Positions 44,946 through 53,741 of a stretch of DNA of 64,000 nt are shown here, piece by piece. The notes under the pieces were generated by a model that ran no database searches, was not told the DNA's origin, and worked only from the letters and a program-made list of their open reading frames with translations. Made by a program: the position numbers and the translations under genes. The stretch is from positions 1 through 64,000 of the forward strand of contig JBCBFT010000004.1 in NCBI GenBank assembly GCA_038527485.1, written 5' to 3'. The stretch comes from JALEFZ01 sp038527485 (GTDB lineage Bacteria; Bacteroidota; Bacteroidia; J057). Numbering within the stretch: the stretch's first letter is position 1; every line of letters starts with the position of its first letter.

Positions 44946-45099
44946 AATTTTCTTCGATTGGGAGAGAGATCAATGCCAAGGACAAAGAAAATGAAATGAA
45001 GGTGCAAGGAATAGAAAATCTTTAACGTGGAGGGATTGCGATTTTTTTTAAGCACCAACGAGATGTTGATGCTAGCGAGAACCTTATGGTATGCGTGGC

Positions 45100-45492
45100 C
45101 TACACCTTCCAATCGTTTGGATGTACCTTATCCAGCAAGCTTAAAAAAGTGAATCTCACGCGATTGCGCGTCATGCTGTAGTGTTCCAAAATCGCACTGG
45201 GTTCCTGATTTGAGGACCTAAGTCCCATCATCTCCTCCCGAGTAGCCTGTTCATCAGATCTCTCTTCTCCTTGAAGCTTGGCAAGCAACGTTTTCGTGTC
45301 TTTGACATCTTGAAGCATCCCACGCAAGTTGATGAGTTGATTGTAGGATTCCCAAGTAGGCTTTACATGAGTTTGTAGTGCGATGAGTGCGCCTTCCAGA
45401 TCTTCTATAGCTTGGGTTTTGAGTTGAACCAGTCTTTCTTGGTGTTGCATATCGTTCATGATTCTTCCTATTTTTTCCAGATTTGATACCAT
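45100..45492 (-). CDS. Small helical protein homologous to 41473-41796 (effector-associated-domain-like)
   Basis: The 130-residue protein shares the scaffold of the 107-residue protein 3.3 kb away: DLEGALIALQTHVKPTWESYNQLINLRGMLQDVKDTK (first two helices, with the P-x4-Y and D-x-K steps), then a longer variable insert, then TRNRVRFTFLSLLDKVHPNDW. Overall identity is low but the pattern is consistent. EAD-like death-domain proteins are the closest general match. It is soluble and has no catalytic motif. It probably acts through protein-protein contact; the partner is not known. Confidence 0.58.
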   Translation of the reverse strand: MVSNLEKIGRIMNDMQHQERLVQLKTQAIEDLEGALIALQTHVKPTWESYNQLINLRGMLQDVKDTKTLLAKLQGEERSDEQATREEMMGLRSSNQEPSAILEHYSMTRNRVRFTFLSLLDKVHPNDWKV

Positions 45493-45588
45493 TTCACTCG
45501 CTTATATACTTTCGCTCCTCAGCAATCTCGCCCAAACTATCTACTACAAAACTCAATATAATTTATGACTTTTCTTTATGATAGCTTT

Positions 45589-46170
45589 TTACAGAGGCTT
45601 GTCCATTTTCACCTTAAATGACCGAATCGTCCCTCCAGATCCATCATCAAAGGTGATCCCTGCCTGTATCCCTGCCCGCGCAATCGCTTCCGCGTCGAAC
45701 TCTTCCCTGTCAAATACTGCATGCATCGCCCCCAGCGCATAGCGTTTGCCACTGCCATAAGCCCAAAATTTCTTGTACGGATGGACCTCCCGAAGGGAAT
45801 GTACCCCAAACATGCCATGCTTGTTCACGATCGCGACCAGAAACTGAGAGGACTCTACAGGATCGTCGTCGTCTTCCTTAGGATTGAGGAAGTACTTCTC
45901 TTTCAAGTCTGCATGTAGTTTGGTGAAGTATTGATAGATGGAGGAAACAGAGGAAAAATCGGGGCTTTTGGTTTCCTTTTCCGCAATATCTCGCAGCACC
46001 ATGTGGATAGAAACCATGCCAACCATCCCTACATAAGAATCTCCCCATCGAAAGATTTTATCAGGATTAGCTGAAAAGTCTTCGTTGAGCTTGAGCGTAC
46101 CAAAAGTGGTAAGAGACTCGCTGGCGATACAGATTTCTTGGTTTTTTTGAACAATGGCAATAGTAGACAT
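45589..46170 (-). CDS. Ntn-hydrolase (proteasome/HslV-like fold) with Ser at position 2
   Basis: The 193-residue protein has the proteasome/HslV fold pattern: STIAIVQKNQEICIASESLTTFG at the N-terminus, NPDKIFRW, VGMVGMVS, and YGSGKRYALGAMHAVFD (the GSGxxYAxGA segment of the fold). Aligned with HslV (TTIVAV..., GDGQVTLG, K33), Met removal would expose Ser where HslV has the catalytic Thr, the Asp of GDGQ is replaced by Glu, and the Lys is kept. It may be an active Ser-type Ntn hydrolase or an inactive paralogue. No hslU-like ATPase is adjacent. The gene lies 96 bp upstream of the small EAD-like gene on the same strand. Confidence 0.7.
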   Translation of the reverse strand: MSTIAIVQKNQEICIASESLTTFGTLKLNEDFSANPDKIFRWGDSYVGMVGMVSIHMVLRDIAEKETKSPDFSSVSSIYQYFTKLHADLKEKYFLNPKEDDDDPVESSQFLVAIVNKHGMFGVHSLREVHPYKKFWAYGSGKRYALGAMHAVFDREEFDAEAIARAGIQAGITFDDGSGGTIRSFKVKMDKPL

Positions 46171-46257
46171 ATAGAAAGTTAAGGTTGTGTGATGGAGGTG
46201 AAATGGACAGGTTTAAACATATGAGGGCATGAAGAGATGTACGTCAGAATTTGACGA

Positions 46258-46794
46258 TTAGTTTTCCTTCTTCAACTTCGCCTTCATGAAGTGGTACAGG
46301 TTGTAACTGGTGATCTCGGGCATCGTATCCTGTTTTACGATCTGTCCTCCGCTGACTCTGATCGGATCAGAAAAGTTGGAGATGATCTCGTAACCCATGA
46401 CGCCATCTTCTATACACATCCGGATGATCAGATCACTATTCATCCCTCCAAAGCGAGTGTACAAGCAGTCGTCATTGAAATAAGCATCGAGTATGATGCC
46501 GTTTTTCTCATCTATGGCCAGCCGCGATTGTGCAGAGTCTATGACAATTAATTGATACTTACGTATATCAGGACGCTCAGGATCTCGCTGATAGTCGATG
46601 ATGTAGTCCCAGTCTGTACCTCTAGGTGCAATCTCTAAAGACATAGGGAAAGATTCAGTTTTTTGGTTGTAAGCCCAGATGTCTACGGTCCCCGTCCATG
46701 TGCCTTCCCATGATGGGGGAAGTACTTGGGCTTGTATTGGGACCGTGAGGAAAAGGAACAGAATGAGGATAAGATAAGTGAGGGCACGTAGCAT
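46258..46794 (-). CDS. Secreted protein of unknown function
   Basis: The start at 46794 gives 178 residues with a signal peptide (LRALTYLILILFLFLTVPIQAQ). The mature part begins PPSWEGTWTGTVDIWAY and continues with beta-strand patterns typical of small lipocalin-like or beta-sandwich proteins (for example WDYIIDYQRDPERPDIRKYQL). I recognise no family. It is co-directional with the Ntn-hydrolase gene, 87 bp upstream of it. Confidence 0.6.
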   Translation of the reverse strand: MLRALTYLILILFLFLTVPIQAQVLPPSWEGTWTGTVDIWAYNQKTESFPMSLEIAPRGTDWDYIIDYQRDPERPDIRKYQLIVIDSAQSRLAIDEKNGIILDAYFNDDCLYTRFGGMNSDLIIRMCIEDGVMGYEIISNFSDPIRVSGGQIVKQDTMPEITSYNLYHFMKAKLKKEN

Positions 46795-46889
46795 GAAAAG
46801 GGTGATTGAGACGCAAAGGAAGAAATGTACAGAAAAATGGAGGGGATCATGTAGGATCAATCAGCGGATTCCTCGATCTACCCCATGGC

Positions 46890-47213
46890 CTACGGCATAT
46901 GTGCTTCACCCCAACGCTTCATACTCCCAATGATCGGAAGCAAGGATTCGCCAAGCTCAGTCAATGAATATTCGACACGAGGTGGGATCTCTGCGTATAT
47001 TTTTCGATTCAGTATATGGTCGGACTCCAACTCTCTCAACTGCCGTGTGAGCATCTGCTTACTGATTCCATCAATTCCTCTTTGCAATACCCCAAATCGA
47101 TTGACACCCTTTGTGATCAAGAACAAGATGATGGGCTTCCACTTCCCTCCGATCTTCTGCATGGTAAAAGTGACAGGACATACCAGAGGCGCTACAGATT
47201 TTTTCTCTTCCAT
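46890..47213 (-). CDS. HxlR-family transcriptional regulator
   Basis: The 107-residue winged-helix protein has the HxlR core: CPVTFTMQKIGGKWKPIILFLI (12-33) with the conserved Cys, then FGVLQRGIDGISKQMLTRQLRELESDHIL. It is divergent from the secreted-protein gene at 47356. A 16-bp palindrome and a consensus promoter lie between them, so control of that gene is expected. Confidence 0.88.
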   Translation of the reverse strand: MEEKKSVAPLVCPVTFTMQKIGGKWKPIILFLITKGVNRFGVLQRGIDGISKQMLTRQLRELESDHILNRKIYAEIPPRVEYSLTELGESLLPIIGSMKRWGEAHMP

Positions 47214-47256
47214 TACAAAAAATTAAGACTTTGTAACTATCTGTGAATCAATAATG

Positions 47257-47272
47257 GTCACATATATGTGAC
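47257..47272. promoter_or_regulatory. Perfect 16-bp palindrome in the HxlR divergent region
   Basis: GTCACATATATGTGAC is a perfect palindrome between the HxlR gene and the secreted-protein gene. Flanking TGTAACTA (from 47232) and TATAACTA (from 47286) are near-identical direct repeats. One of these sites is likely the HxlR operator. Confidence 0.5.
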
Positions 47273-47308
47273 TAAGTAATTTTATTATAACTACTTGACT
47301 TTCAGAAA

Positions 47309-47339
47309 CAAAGATAGAATTATTGTCCTAGTAAATCAA
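47309..47339 (-). promoter_or_regulatory. Promoter of the HxlR gene
   Basis: On the minus strand TTG (47337-47339), a 20-base spacer and TATCTTTG (47309-47316) match the Bacteroidota consensus. The leader would be about 90 nt and would contain the palindrome at 47257-47272. Confidence 0.55.
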
Positions 47340-47355
47340 TTCAAACTGATAAAAA

Positions 47356-48039
47356 ATGAAGCCAGTATTCATCCTAAGTATCATCACAATTTCCCTTTTG
47401 ATTATGCGCACAGAAAATGTATTCGCCCAAAACAGTTATACCCTAACTCAACCAAAAATGATGGACCCCAAGACATTAGCAGAAGTAAAACAATACGCTA
47501 TCGGAGAGTGGCAGTCACTCAGCGTCGAGCTACGTCCTACAGAGGATCGTACAGGAAGTGGAGTCATCCAACCTACGTACCTGAAAAGAAACTTCAAGTA
47601 TCTCTCAGCGGAAAAATTTGTAGGTACGATCACCCTTTTTGCAGACAATTATGGTCAGATGCCTTTGATGGAGTTTGAGTTCAAAGGTGAGTTGAACTGG
47701 AAGGAAGCCCACCCCATTGCAGAGGGTGCTTGGCAAATCGACTATGTCCTCAACGAAGGATTTGGTGTGACGCCCTTACATGCCCAAGCTGCTGACATGC
47801 TCAATGCAGCTTTACCAACTGGAATGTCTCCATTCGAAGTGAACCAGCAAAAAGACATTTTAGGGAAAGCTTTTCCTATGTTTCACATCGTCGAAGGACA
47901 GGTCGTATCCGACTATGATCTTATTTACTTCAAAAATGGTCTCCTATTCATGGGAGCAAAGCATGTGGATGGGACCCCCTTTGACAAAGCAGAAAATCGC
48001 CCACATCAGTTGCAAATTCCTTTAGAACGCGTGAAGTAG
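47356..48039 (+). CDS. Secreted protein, APCDD1-like
   Basis: The 227-residue protein has a signal peptide (about residues 1-24, ending NVFAQ). The mature part shows a beta-rich pattern reminiscent of APCDD1-type domains: GEWQSLSVELRP, YLKRNFKYLSAEKFVGTITLFADNYGQMPLMEFEF, GELNWKEAHPIAEGAWQIDYVLN, and LLFMGAKHVDGTPFDKAENRP. The function is unknown. It is divergent from an HxlR regulator that probably controls it, and is followed by a small terminator-like hairpin. Confidence 0.62.
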   Translation: MKPVFILSIITISLLIMRTENVFAQNSYTLTQPKMMDPKTLAEVKQYAIGEWQSLSVELRPTEDRTGSGVIQPTYLKRNFKYLSAEKFVGTITLFADNYGQMPLMEFEFKGELNWKEAHPIAEGAWQIDYVLNEGFGVTPLHAQAADMLNAALPTGMSPFEVNQQKDILGKAFPMFHIVEGQVVSDYDLIYFKNGLLFMGAKHVDGTPFDKAENRPHQLQIPLERVK

Positions 48040-48074
48040 GGACGTGATCATAAGACGCAAAAGTCTTTATCCTA

Positions 48075-48108
48075 GTGTCAGGCTATGAAAATTAGGCTGA
48101 CACATTTT
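48075..48108 (+). terminator. Terminator-like hairpin
   Basis: GTGTCAG (48075-48081) pairs with CTGACAC (48097-48103), followed by ATTTT, 36 bases after the stop codon. Confidence 0.5.
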
Positions 48109-48220
48109 GCATACTATGAGTACACCTTCTTACGAATGCATTTTTTCCTTCTTCTTATGAGATTTCCTTTAACTTCATGGCTCAATTATAGTTAGCAATA
48201 GAAATACGAAATCAATTTCT

Positions 48221-48724
48221 ATGTCAAAAAGGCTGATACGGATATTCTTGTGTATCATGATAGGGATGTGGGGAGGGCGTGCATTCGCTTGTGATTGTGA
48301 CATGCCGTCTACGCTGGAGACTTCGCTGGAGGGGGCAACCTATGCTTTTGTAGGAAAATGTGTGATGTCCAAAACGAATTGGATGTCGGGGGGCATGAAA
48401 TATGGATTTGAGATTTCGGAAAGTTGGAAACGACGTGTAGATTCCTTTATGATTGTGAATACCCCCTTTGAGAAGGAGTGTGGTGTCCGATTTGAGGAAG
48501 GAAAATCTTATCTTGTTTTTGTCGAGAAAAAATTTACCCATAAGACCAACCGCTGTTTGGGGACACAAGCTTTGGATTATGTTGACATTCAGGAGTTGGG
48601 AGAAAGTCGGAGTCCTGCTCCTTCTTCACTGATAAATCCGATGATCTGGACTTTGACAGGGCTGACGGTCCTGGGTATTTTCGCTGTGGGGTTTGTCATT
48701 CTTAGAAGGAAAAGTAGTGACTAA
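48221..48724 (+). CDS. TIMP/NTR-like secreted protein with C-terminal membrane anchor
   Basis: The 167-residue protein has a signal peptide (1-23), and the mature N-terminus begins with C-D-C (ACDCDMPSTLETSLEGATYAFVGKC), the Cys-x-Cys start of netrin/TIMP-like (NTR) domains, with two more Cys (GVRF-preceding ECG and NRCLG). A hydrophobic segment (WTLTGLTVLGIFAVGFVIL) and a basic tail follow at the C-terminus. In animals this fold inhibits metalloproteases; bacterial members have unknown roles. An M14 peptidase gene lies 1 kb away, but a link is not shown. Confidence 0.75.
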   Translation: MSKRLIRIFLCIMIGMWGGRAFACDCDMPSTLETSLEGATYAFVGKCVMSKTNWMSGGMKYGFEISESWKRRVDSFMIVNTPFEKECGVRFEEGKSYLVFVEKKFTHKTNRCLGTQALDYVDIQELGESRSPAPSSLINPMIWTLTGLTVLGIFAVGFVILRRKSSD

Positions 48725-48841
48725 CAGGTTTTAGCTTAAGGTTTATGATATAGATTGCGAGTGTAGTAGCACGTAATCTGGGGAGGCGTTGGCTTTGGAA
48801 TTTGGAGATAGGGGCGGAAAGATGTGTTGGGCTGAAATTCC

Positions 48842-48905
48842 ATCCCGAGATTCATCATCGGGATTGGTTCTTTTTCCCTAATAATCCCGAGTCTAATGCT
48901 CGGGA
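48842..48905. repeat. Two ATCCCGA...TCGGGAT hairpins before ung
   Basis: Hairpin one is ATCCCGA-N9-TCGGGAT (48842-48864); hairpin two is TCCCGAG-N7-CTCGGGA (48885-48905). A third with the same core is at 56929-56956. They are non-coding and rule out an ung start at 48896, which lies in the loop of hairpin two. Their likely roles are terminators or a dispersed intergenic repeat. Confidence 0.6.
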
Positions 48906-48964
48906 CGCTGAAAGCGACAGTTAAATTATACGTAAAATTAAATTACAGAATCACCCACTATTTC

Positions 48965-49651
48965 ATGTCTCATCCTGCTGATAAAGTCAAAATCGAAGAG
49001 GGCTGGAAGCAAGCACTCTACAATGAATGGGGAAAGTCTTACTTTCAGGGCCTAAGAGAATTTTTGAAGACCGAAAAACAAAACGGAATCCACATTTTCC
49101 CTCCTGGTCCACTGATCTTCAATGCATTCCATAAGACGCCCTGGGATCAGGTCAAAGCGGTAATCATCGGACAAGATCCCTACCATGGTCCTGGGCAGGC
49201 ACATGGTCTTTCTTTTTCTGTGCCAATGGGTGTCCGTACGCCCCCTTCCTTAAAAAATATATACAAAGAGTTGGTGGAAGATATTCCAGGTTTTACGATG
49301 CCTGCGCATGGCAATCTGGAAAAATGGGCCGAGCAGGGTGTACTCATGCTCAATGCGACGCTGACCGTACGTGCAGGACAAGCCAAATCTCACCATAAAA
49401 AAGGCTGGGAGCAATTTACAGGTGCGGTTCTCAATGCACTAAATAAAGAAAAAGAGGGCTTGGTATTCTTGCTATGGGGGAGGTCCGCGCAAGACGTCGG
49501 GAAAATTATAGATCCTTCGAGACATCATAAACTCATGGCTGCCCACCCCTCTCCTCTGGCTGGCGGTGCTTTCTTTGGGTCCAAGCATTTTTCCCAAACC
49601 AATCAACTCCTCGAAGCACAGGGCAAAACACCCATCAATTGGCAAGTGTAG
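48965..49651 (+). CDS. ung: Uracil-DNA glycosylase
   Basis: The start at ATG 48965 gives 228 residues. The motifs are complete: VIIGQDPYHGPGQAHGLSFSV with catalytic D71, LLWGRSAQ, and AAHPSPLAG with H194 (the Ser-Pro loop and catalytic His). Family-1 Ung removes uracil from DNA as the first step of base-excision repair. An in-frame ATG at 48896 is rejected because it falls inside a hairpin. The gene stands alone. Confidence 0.95.
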   Translation: MSHPADKVKIEEGWKQALYNEWGKSYFQGLREFLKTEKQNGIHIFPPGPLIFNAFHKTPWDQVKAVIIGQDPYHGPGQAHGLSFSVPMGVRTPPSLKNIYKELVEDIPGFTMPAHGNLEKWAEQGVLMLNATLTVRAGQAKSHHKKGWEQFTGAVLNALNKEKEGLVFLLWGRSAQDVGKIIDPSRHHKLMAAHPSPLAGGAFFGSKHFSQTNQLLEAQGKTPINWQV

Positions 49652-49722
49652 CAGGAGACAAATCCATGCGAGAAACACATTTTCTCCAGTAGAATGTCTA
49701 GATTCGGGTAAACTCTACTCCC

Positions 49723-51450
49723 ATGCTTCGAATTACTGTTTCTCTTTTCCTACTTTTTATCACACAGCTCATCTTTGCTCAGCGTTTTCCTACTCCATTT
49801 GAAAAAGGTCGAGGGGTAGAAACCGCAACTTATGAGGAAGCGATTAGCTTTTATGAGCGTTTAGCAGCGCGCTATCCTAAGCGTACGCGCCTATTTACTT
49901 ACGGTGCCACAGATGCGGGTAAGCCCCTTCATCTGTTTGTTGTATCTGGTTCTGGTGTATTTGATCCTGATAAAATTCGGGAACAAAAACTCCCTTTTAT
50001 GCTCATTAACAATGGCATTCATCCTGGAGAACCCTGCGGGATAGATGCTTCCATGTTGATGATTCGTAGTCTATTGGCAAGCCCCAAATTCAACCCTGTA
50101 CTTGAAAATATGGTCCTAGGGATTATCCCGATCTACAACATTGGAGGTGCCCTCAATCGAAACTCTACTAGCCGAACGAACCAGGTAGGCCCCAATTCTT
50201 ATGGGTTTAGAGGGAATGCGCGTAACTACGATTTAAACCGTGATTTCCTGAAGATGGATACAGAGAATGCCAAAACATTCGCACAAATCTTTCACAAATG
50301 GTTGCCTGATGTCTTCATTGATACGCACACGACCAATGGGGCAGACTATCAGTATAAAATGACCATCATCCCTACGCGAACGGAGAAGATTGGGCCGATG
50401 ACTTCAAAACTCATGCAAGAAAAGCTATTGCCTGCGATGTATGTTTTGGAGGCAGGGACGCTGGTTGGTCCCTATGTCAATATGGTAGCCTCAACTCCCG
50501 ACGGGGGAATAGCAGGCTTTTTGGATCTTCCAAGATACTCTTCAGGATACGCAGGATTATTTCATACGATCGGTATGATTTCTGAGGCGCATATGCTCAA
50601 ACCTTTTCGTACACGTGTCGTCGCTACGAATACAATCCTGACTATGATGATAGAATTCGTCGCAGGCAATAGATACGAATTGGTCAAAGCAACCGAGAGC
50701 GACCGTGCCGCCTCCGCCAAACAAGAAATATTTGATATTCAATGGGAGCTAGCCAAGGATTCAAATACCCTCATACCTTTTAATGGTTATGAAGCATCTT
50801 ATGATACGAGCCGTCTCACAGGACAATTGCAGTTATCTTACAACAGATCCAAGAAATACACAAAAGCCATCCGTTACTTTAACTATTATAAGGCGACAAA
50901 ATCTATTCAAAAGCCGAAAGCGTACGTCATTCCCCAAGCCTATCGAGCACAGATAGAGAAACTGGCCTTGAATGGAGTCGAGCTAGATACGGTTCAGCGC
51001 GATACGATCATGAACTTGGAAGTATACTATTTGGAAGGTGTGCATACCTTGAGTCGTCCTTACGAAGGACATTACTATCATGATTCAGTCTCAGTACGAA
51101 AAGAAATACAACAAATTCAAGTCTTTGCTGGAGATGTGATGGTACATACAGATCAGTGGCGAAATCCTTTCATTATCCACGCGCTAGAGCCTGAGGCTTC
51201 TGACAGTTGGTTTCGCTGGAACGCTTTTGATGGGGTATTGATGCAGAAGGAATATTTCAGCGGCTACGTTTTCGAGCCCGAAGCGGCGCAACTGATCGAA
51301 AATAATCCTGAGTTGAAGAAAGCATTCGAAGAAAAGAAAGCGGCTGATCCTGCCTTCGCCAAAAGTGCCCGTGCCCAATTGGATTTCATCTACAAGCGGT
51401 CGGAACACTACGAGAAGACGCACATGCGGTATCCTATTTTCAGATTGTAG
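49723..51450 (+). CDS. Secreted M14-family zinc carboxypeptidase-like protein
   Basis: The 575-residue protein has a signal peptide (1-19, ending LIFAQ) and the M14 zinc site: HPGE (H100, E103) and DTHTTNG (H202), with R173 in NYDLNRDF that binds the substrate carboxylate. The rest is a long C-terminal region of about 300 residues with no clear motif. M14 enzymes remove C-terminal residues or act on peptidoglycan-like peptides. This is the long M14 subtype common in Bacteroidota. Its C-terminal end forms a hairpin with the neighbouring convergent gene. Confidence 0.85.
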   Translation: MLRITVSLFLLFITQLIFAQRFPTPFEKGRGVETATYEEAISFYERLAARYPKRTRLFTYGATDAGKPLHLFVVSGSGVFDPDKIREQKLPFMLINNGIHPGEPCGIDASMLMIRSLLASPKFNPVLENMVLGIIPIYNIGGALNRNSTSRTNQVGPNSYGFRGNARNYDLNRDFLKMDTENAKTFAQIFHKWLPDVFIDTHTTNGADYQYKMTIIPTRTEKIGPMTSKLMQEKLLPAMYVLEAGTLVGPYVNMVASTPDGGIAGFLDLPRYSSGYAGLFHTIGMISEAHMLKPFRTRVVATNTILTMMIEFVAGNRYELVKATESDRAASAKQEIFDIQWELAKDSNTLIPFNGYEASYDTSRLTGQLQLSYNRSKKYTKAIRYFNYYKATKSIQKPKAYVIPQAYRAQIEKLALNGVELDTVQRDTIMNLEVYYLEGVHTLSRPYEGHYYHDSVSVRKEIQQIQVFAGDVMVHTDQWRNPFIIHALEPEASDSWFRWNAFDGVLMQKEYFSGYVFEPEAAQLIENNPELKKAFEEKKAADPAFAKSARAQLDFIYKRSEHYEKTHMRYPIFRL

Positions 51451-51467
51451 ATGTGCCATATCTACAA
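51445..51467. terminator. Hairpin between convergent genes
   Basis: TTGTAGAT (51445-51452) pairs with ATCTACAA (51460-51467). It overlaps the M14 stop codon and ends 5 bp before the caspase-gene stop, so it can act on both strands. Confidence 0.5.
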
Positions 51468-51471
51468 GCCA

Positions 51472-53463
51472 TCATTCCAACACAAAGAGTGGAATGTCTC
51501 CAAATAGATTGATAGGGGTGTAGGGATGTTGCTGCCCTCCTGTCAATTCTTTCACGCGCTGGGTCACATAGAGGTTGAGTTCCAAGAGACTAACTAGTTG
51601 GTCGTGGTTGTAATCGGCTCTGCCACGCAATCCTTCAAGGATGGCCTTGGTGAAGGCGCCATGTCCCCATCGAGGATTCTCATAAGAAAACTCCTTGCCA
51701 CTGGAAGAGGTCATGACAGTTACGCCCGACTCTTGACCGAGGAGGCTTTCGACAGCCTGATTGACGTTGAGGGCTTTGATAGAGGCGAGCGAGAGCATGT
51801 CGTAGGCGGACTGTCCGCTATGGCATGCGTCGAGGAGGATCAGTTTCTTGCAAGGCGTCCCATTGATGCCCTCTGTCAGAGATGAGATATTGAGTCCCGT
51901 GGCAAATAGATCGTTAGACATGAAGTCCGTAGGGAGAATATAAAGGTTCCCTTTATTGTCTAGTGCGCCGTGGGCCGAGACAAAGAGTAGGATCACATCT
52001 TTTTGAGTCGCTTCTCTTTCGAGCCATGTGAGGCCTTTTTTGATGTTGAGCAGAGAAGCTTCTTTGTTGAGGAGCTGTCTAGAGTAGACCTTGCCAAACA
52101 GGTTCCCTTCTGTTTCTTCGAATTGCTGAGCGATAGATTGGGCATCTTTATGCGCAAAGGTAAGGTCAATCGGTTCGTGCTGATAATCAGAGATGCCAAT
52201 AGATAGAATGTACAGATTGGGTTTGAAAGGATCTTCGGGTTCGTCCTGTGGCCTGTCAGGATCTTTTTGGGCAATGAAAGAAGCATCCTCTGCAAAATAA
52301 CCTGGTTCTAGATTACCCCTACGATCGGTTTTGGCTATGTACATATCGGTTCCGCCTTCGCCATAGGACTTTGTCGCACCTGCTAGAATAAACCCTCCAT
52401 CTTGGGTGAAGTTAAAGGCATGTCCCCAGTCTTTTTTATCTCCTTTGGCTACTTGCTCCCAGATCACTTCCCCTCTCGCGTCGATTTTAAGGAGCCATAG
52501 ATCTTGCTTGCTGCCAGGTTGTTCTTTTTGCCCAAAAATCACGAAGCTATCGCCCCCACTGGATTTGACATCATAGAAGGCGTCCTTTCCCCCATCTCCA
52601 AAATCCTTTTCCCACTCCACGCGTCCTCCTGAGGTCATCTTGACGATGCGTCCCTCCAGGCGTTTGCCTTCCTTACTTTGGCCCCATCCTACGGCGAGGT
52701 AGCCGCCATCTGCTGCGAGGGTGAGCTTTTCGATGGTGGCATGGCCTCTACTTTGAATGGCTTTACGCCAGATGCCTTTACCTTTGCGGTCTACCTTCAT
52801 CACAAACATGCAGGTTTCAAATGGTTCGGGATAAAATACATATCCCCCTAAGATGAGTTCTCCTGCTGTTGTCTCTATTAGGTCATAGCCTTTGTCGTCT
52901 CGGGATGAGCCGTAAGCATTTTCCCAGAGTGTATTGCCCACCGCGTCAAAGCGTACCAGCCAGAAGTCACTCTTTCCTTGGCCTTGTGAATAGGTAAATC
53001 CTGCTGCTGCGAAGCCGCCATCCTGTGTTTGGATGAGGCTACGGAGTTGGTCGGCTTTCTGCCCTCCAAGGGTACGCTCCCACATGATTTCTCCGTATCG
53101 ATTGAGCTGACATACCCAGCCGTCTACATGTGTAGAATCTTTGGGGCGTTTGTGGCCTACGAGCGTGAAGTTTCCATCTCGTGTCATGACCATGTCACTG
53201 ACCCAGTCAAATCCTTCCCCTCCGAGGTAGCGGCGCCAAATTTCCTGGCCATAGGCATCGACTTTGGTTACCCAGACATCACTTTCGCCTTTCCCAAAAG
53301 AGTAGGTGAAACCCGCTGAGACATAGCCTCCATCATCCGTCTGGGTGACGGCCATGGCGTGTTCGTTGTACTTGCCCCCAAACAGGCTGGTAAAACGCGA
53401 TTGTCCGATGACCATCGAAGTCATTGCAAGCATTGTCCACAGCAAAAGGGCGAGTTTTTTCAT
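51472..53463 (-). CDS. Secreted protein: seven-bladed propeller fused to a caspase-like (C14) peptidase
   Basis: The start at 53463 gives 663 residues with a signal peptide (KKLALLLWTMLAMTSMVIGQ). Seven repeats of about 52 residues follow (about 22-385), each with DGGYxxAGFT...SDxWxxKxDxxGxxxW, as in beta-propeller blades. From about residue 405 to the end there is a C14 peptidase domain: LYILSIGISDYQ, FVSAHG (H498) and LLDACHSG (C547), the His-Cys dyad. Such proteins cleave after basic or acidic residues in signalling or cell death; here it is exported, so it acts outside the cytosol. Its partner and substrate are unknown. Confidence 0.87.
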   Translation of the reverse strand: MKKLALLLWTMLAMTSMVIGQSRFTSLFGGKYNEHAMAVTQTDDGGYVSAGFTYSFGKGESDVWVTKVDAYGQEIWRRYLGGEGFDWVSDMVMTRDGNFTLVGHKRPKDSTHVDGWVCQLNRYGEIMWERTLGGQKADQLRSLIQTQDGGFAAAGFTYSQGQGKSDFWLVRFDAVGNTLWENAYGSSRDDKGYDLIETTAGELILGGYVFYPEPFETCMFVMKVDRKGKGIWRKAIQSRGHATIEKLTLAADGGYLAVGWGQSKEGKRLEGRIVKMTSGGRVEWEKDFGDGGKDAFYDVKSSGGDSFVIFGQKEQPGSKQDLWLLKIDARGEVIWEQVAKGDKKDWGHAFNFTQDGGFILAGATKSYGEGGTDMYIAKTDRRGNLEPGYFAEDASFIAQKDPDRPQDEPEDPFKPNLYILSIGISDYQHEPIDLTFAHKDAQSIAQQFEETEGNLFGKVYSRQLLNKEASLLNIKKGLTWLEREATQKDVILLFVSAHGALDNKGNLYILPTDFMSNDLFATGLNISSLTEGINGTPCKKLILLDACHSGQSAYDMLSLASIKALNVNQAVESLLGQESGVTVMTSSSGKEFSYENPRWGHGAFTKAILEGLRGRADYNHDQLVSLLELNLYVTQRVKELTGGQQHPYTPINLFGDIPLFVLE

Positions 53464-53741
53464 GTGTATACAATTGGGGGAAGCAAAATACATCTTAAAT
53501 AGACAAATGGCGATTTTGAGCGATTTACAACAAGCTTCAGGTCTATCCCTCTGTCTACGTAGAATACATTCTATGAGATACAGCTACTAATTTTACAAAA
53601 TAAGCCTCAGCTTCCCTCCTTTTGGGCGAATGATTGTAGGTGTTTTTTGTACTTTTGGGTTTGTGTAGGAAAATATGTAGATCTTTTGATGGATAAACCT
53701 ACACGGATGATCATTTACGTTTCTCTTGTAACAAACCAATT

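Noticed and set aside
48896..48964. Upstream ATG for ung
   Set aside because: It lies in the loop of a hairpin, and the added residues do not fit the family N-terminus.
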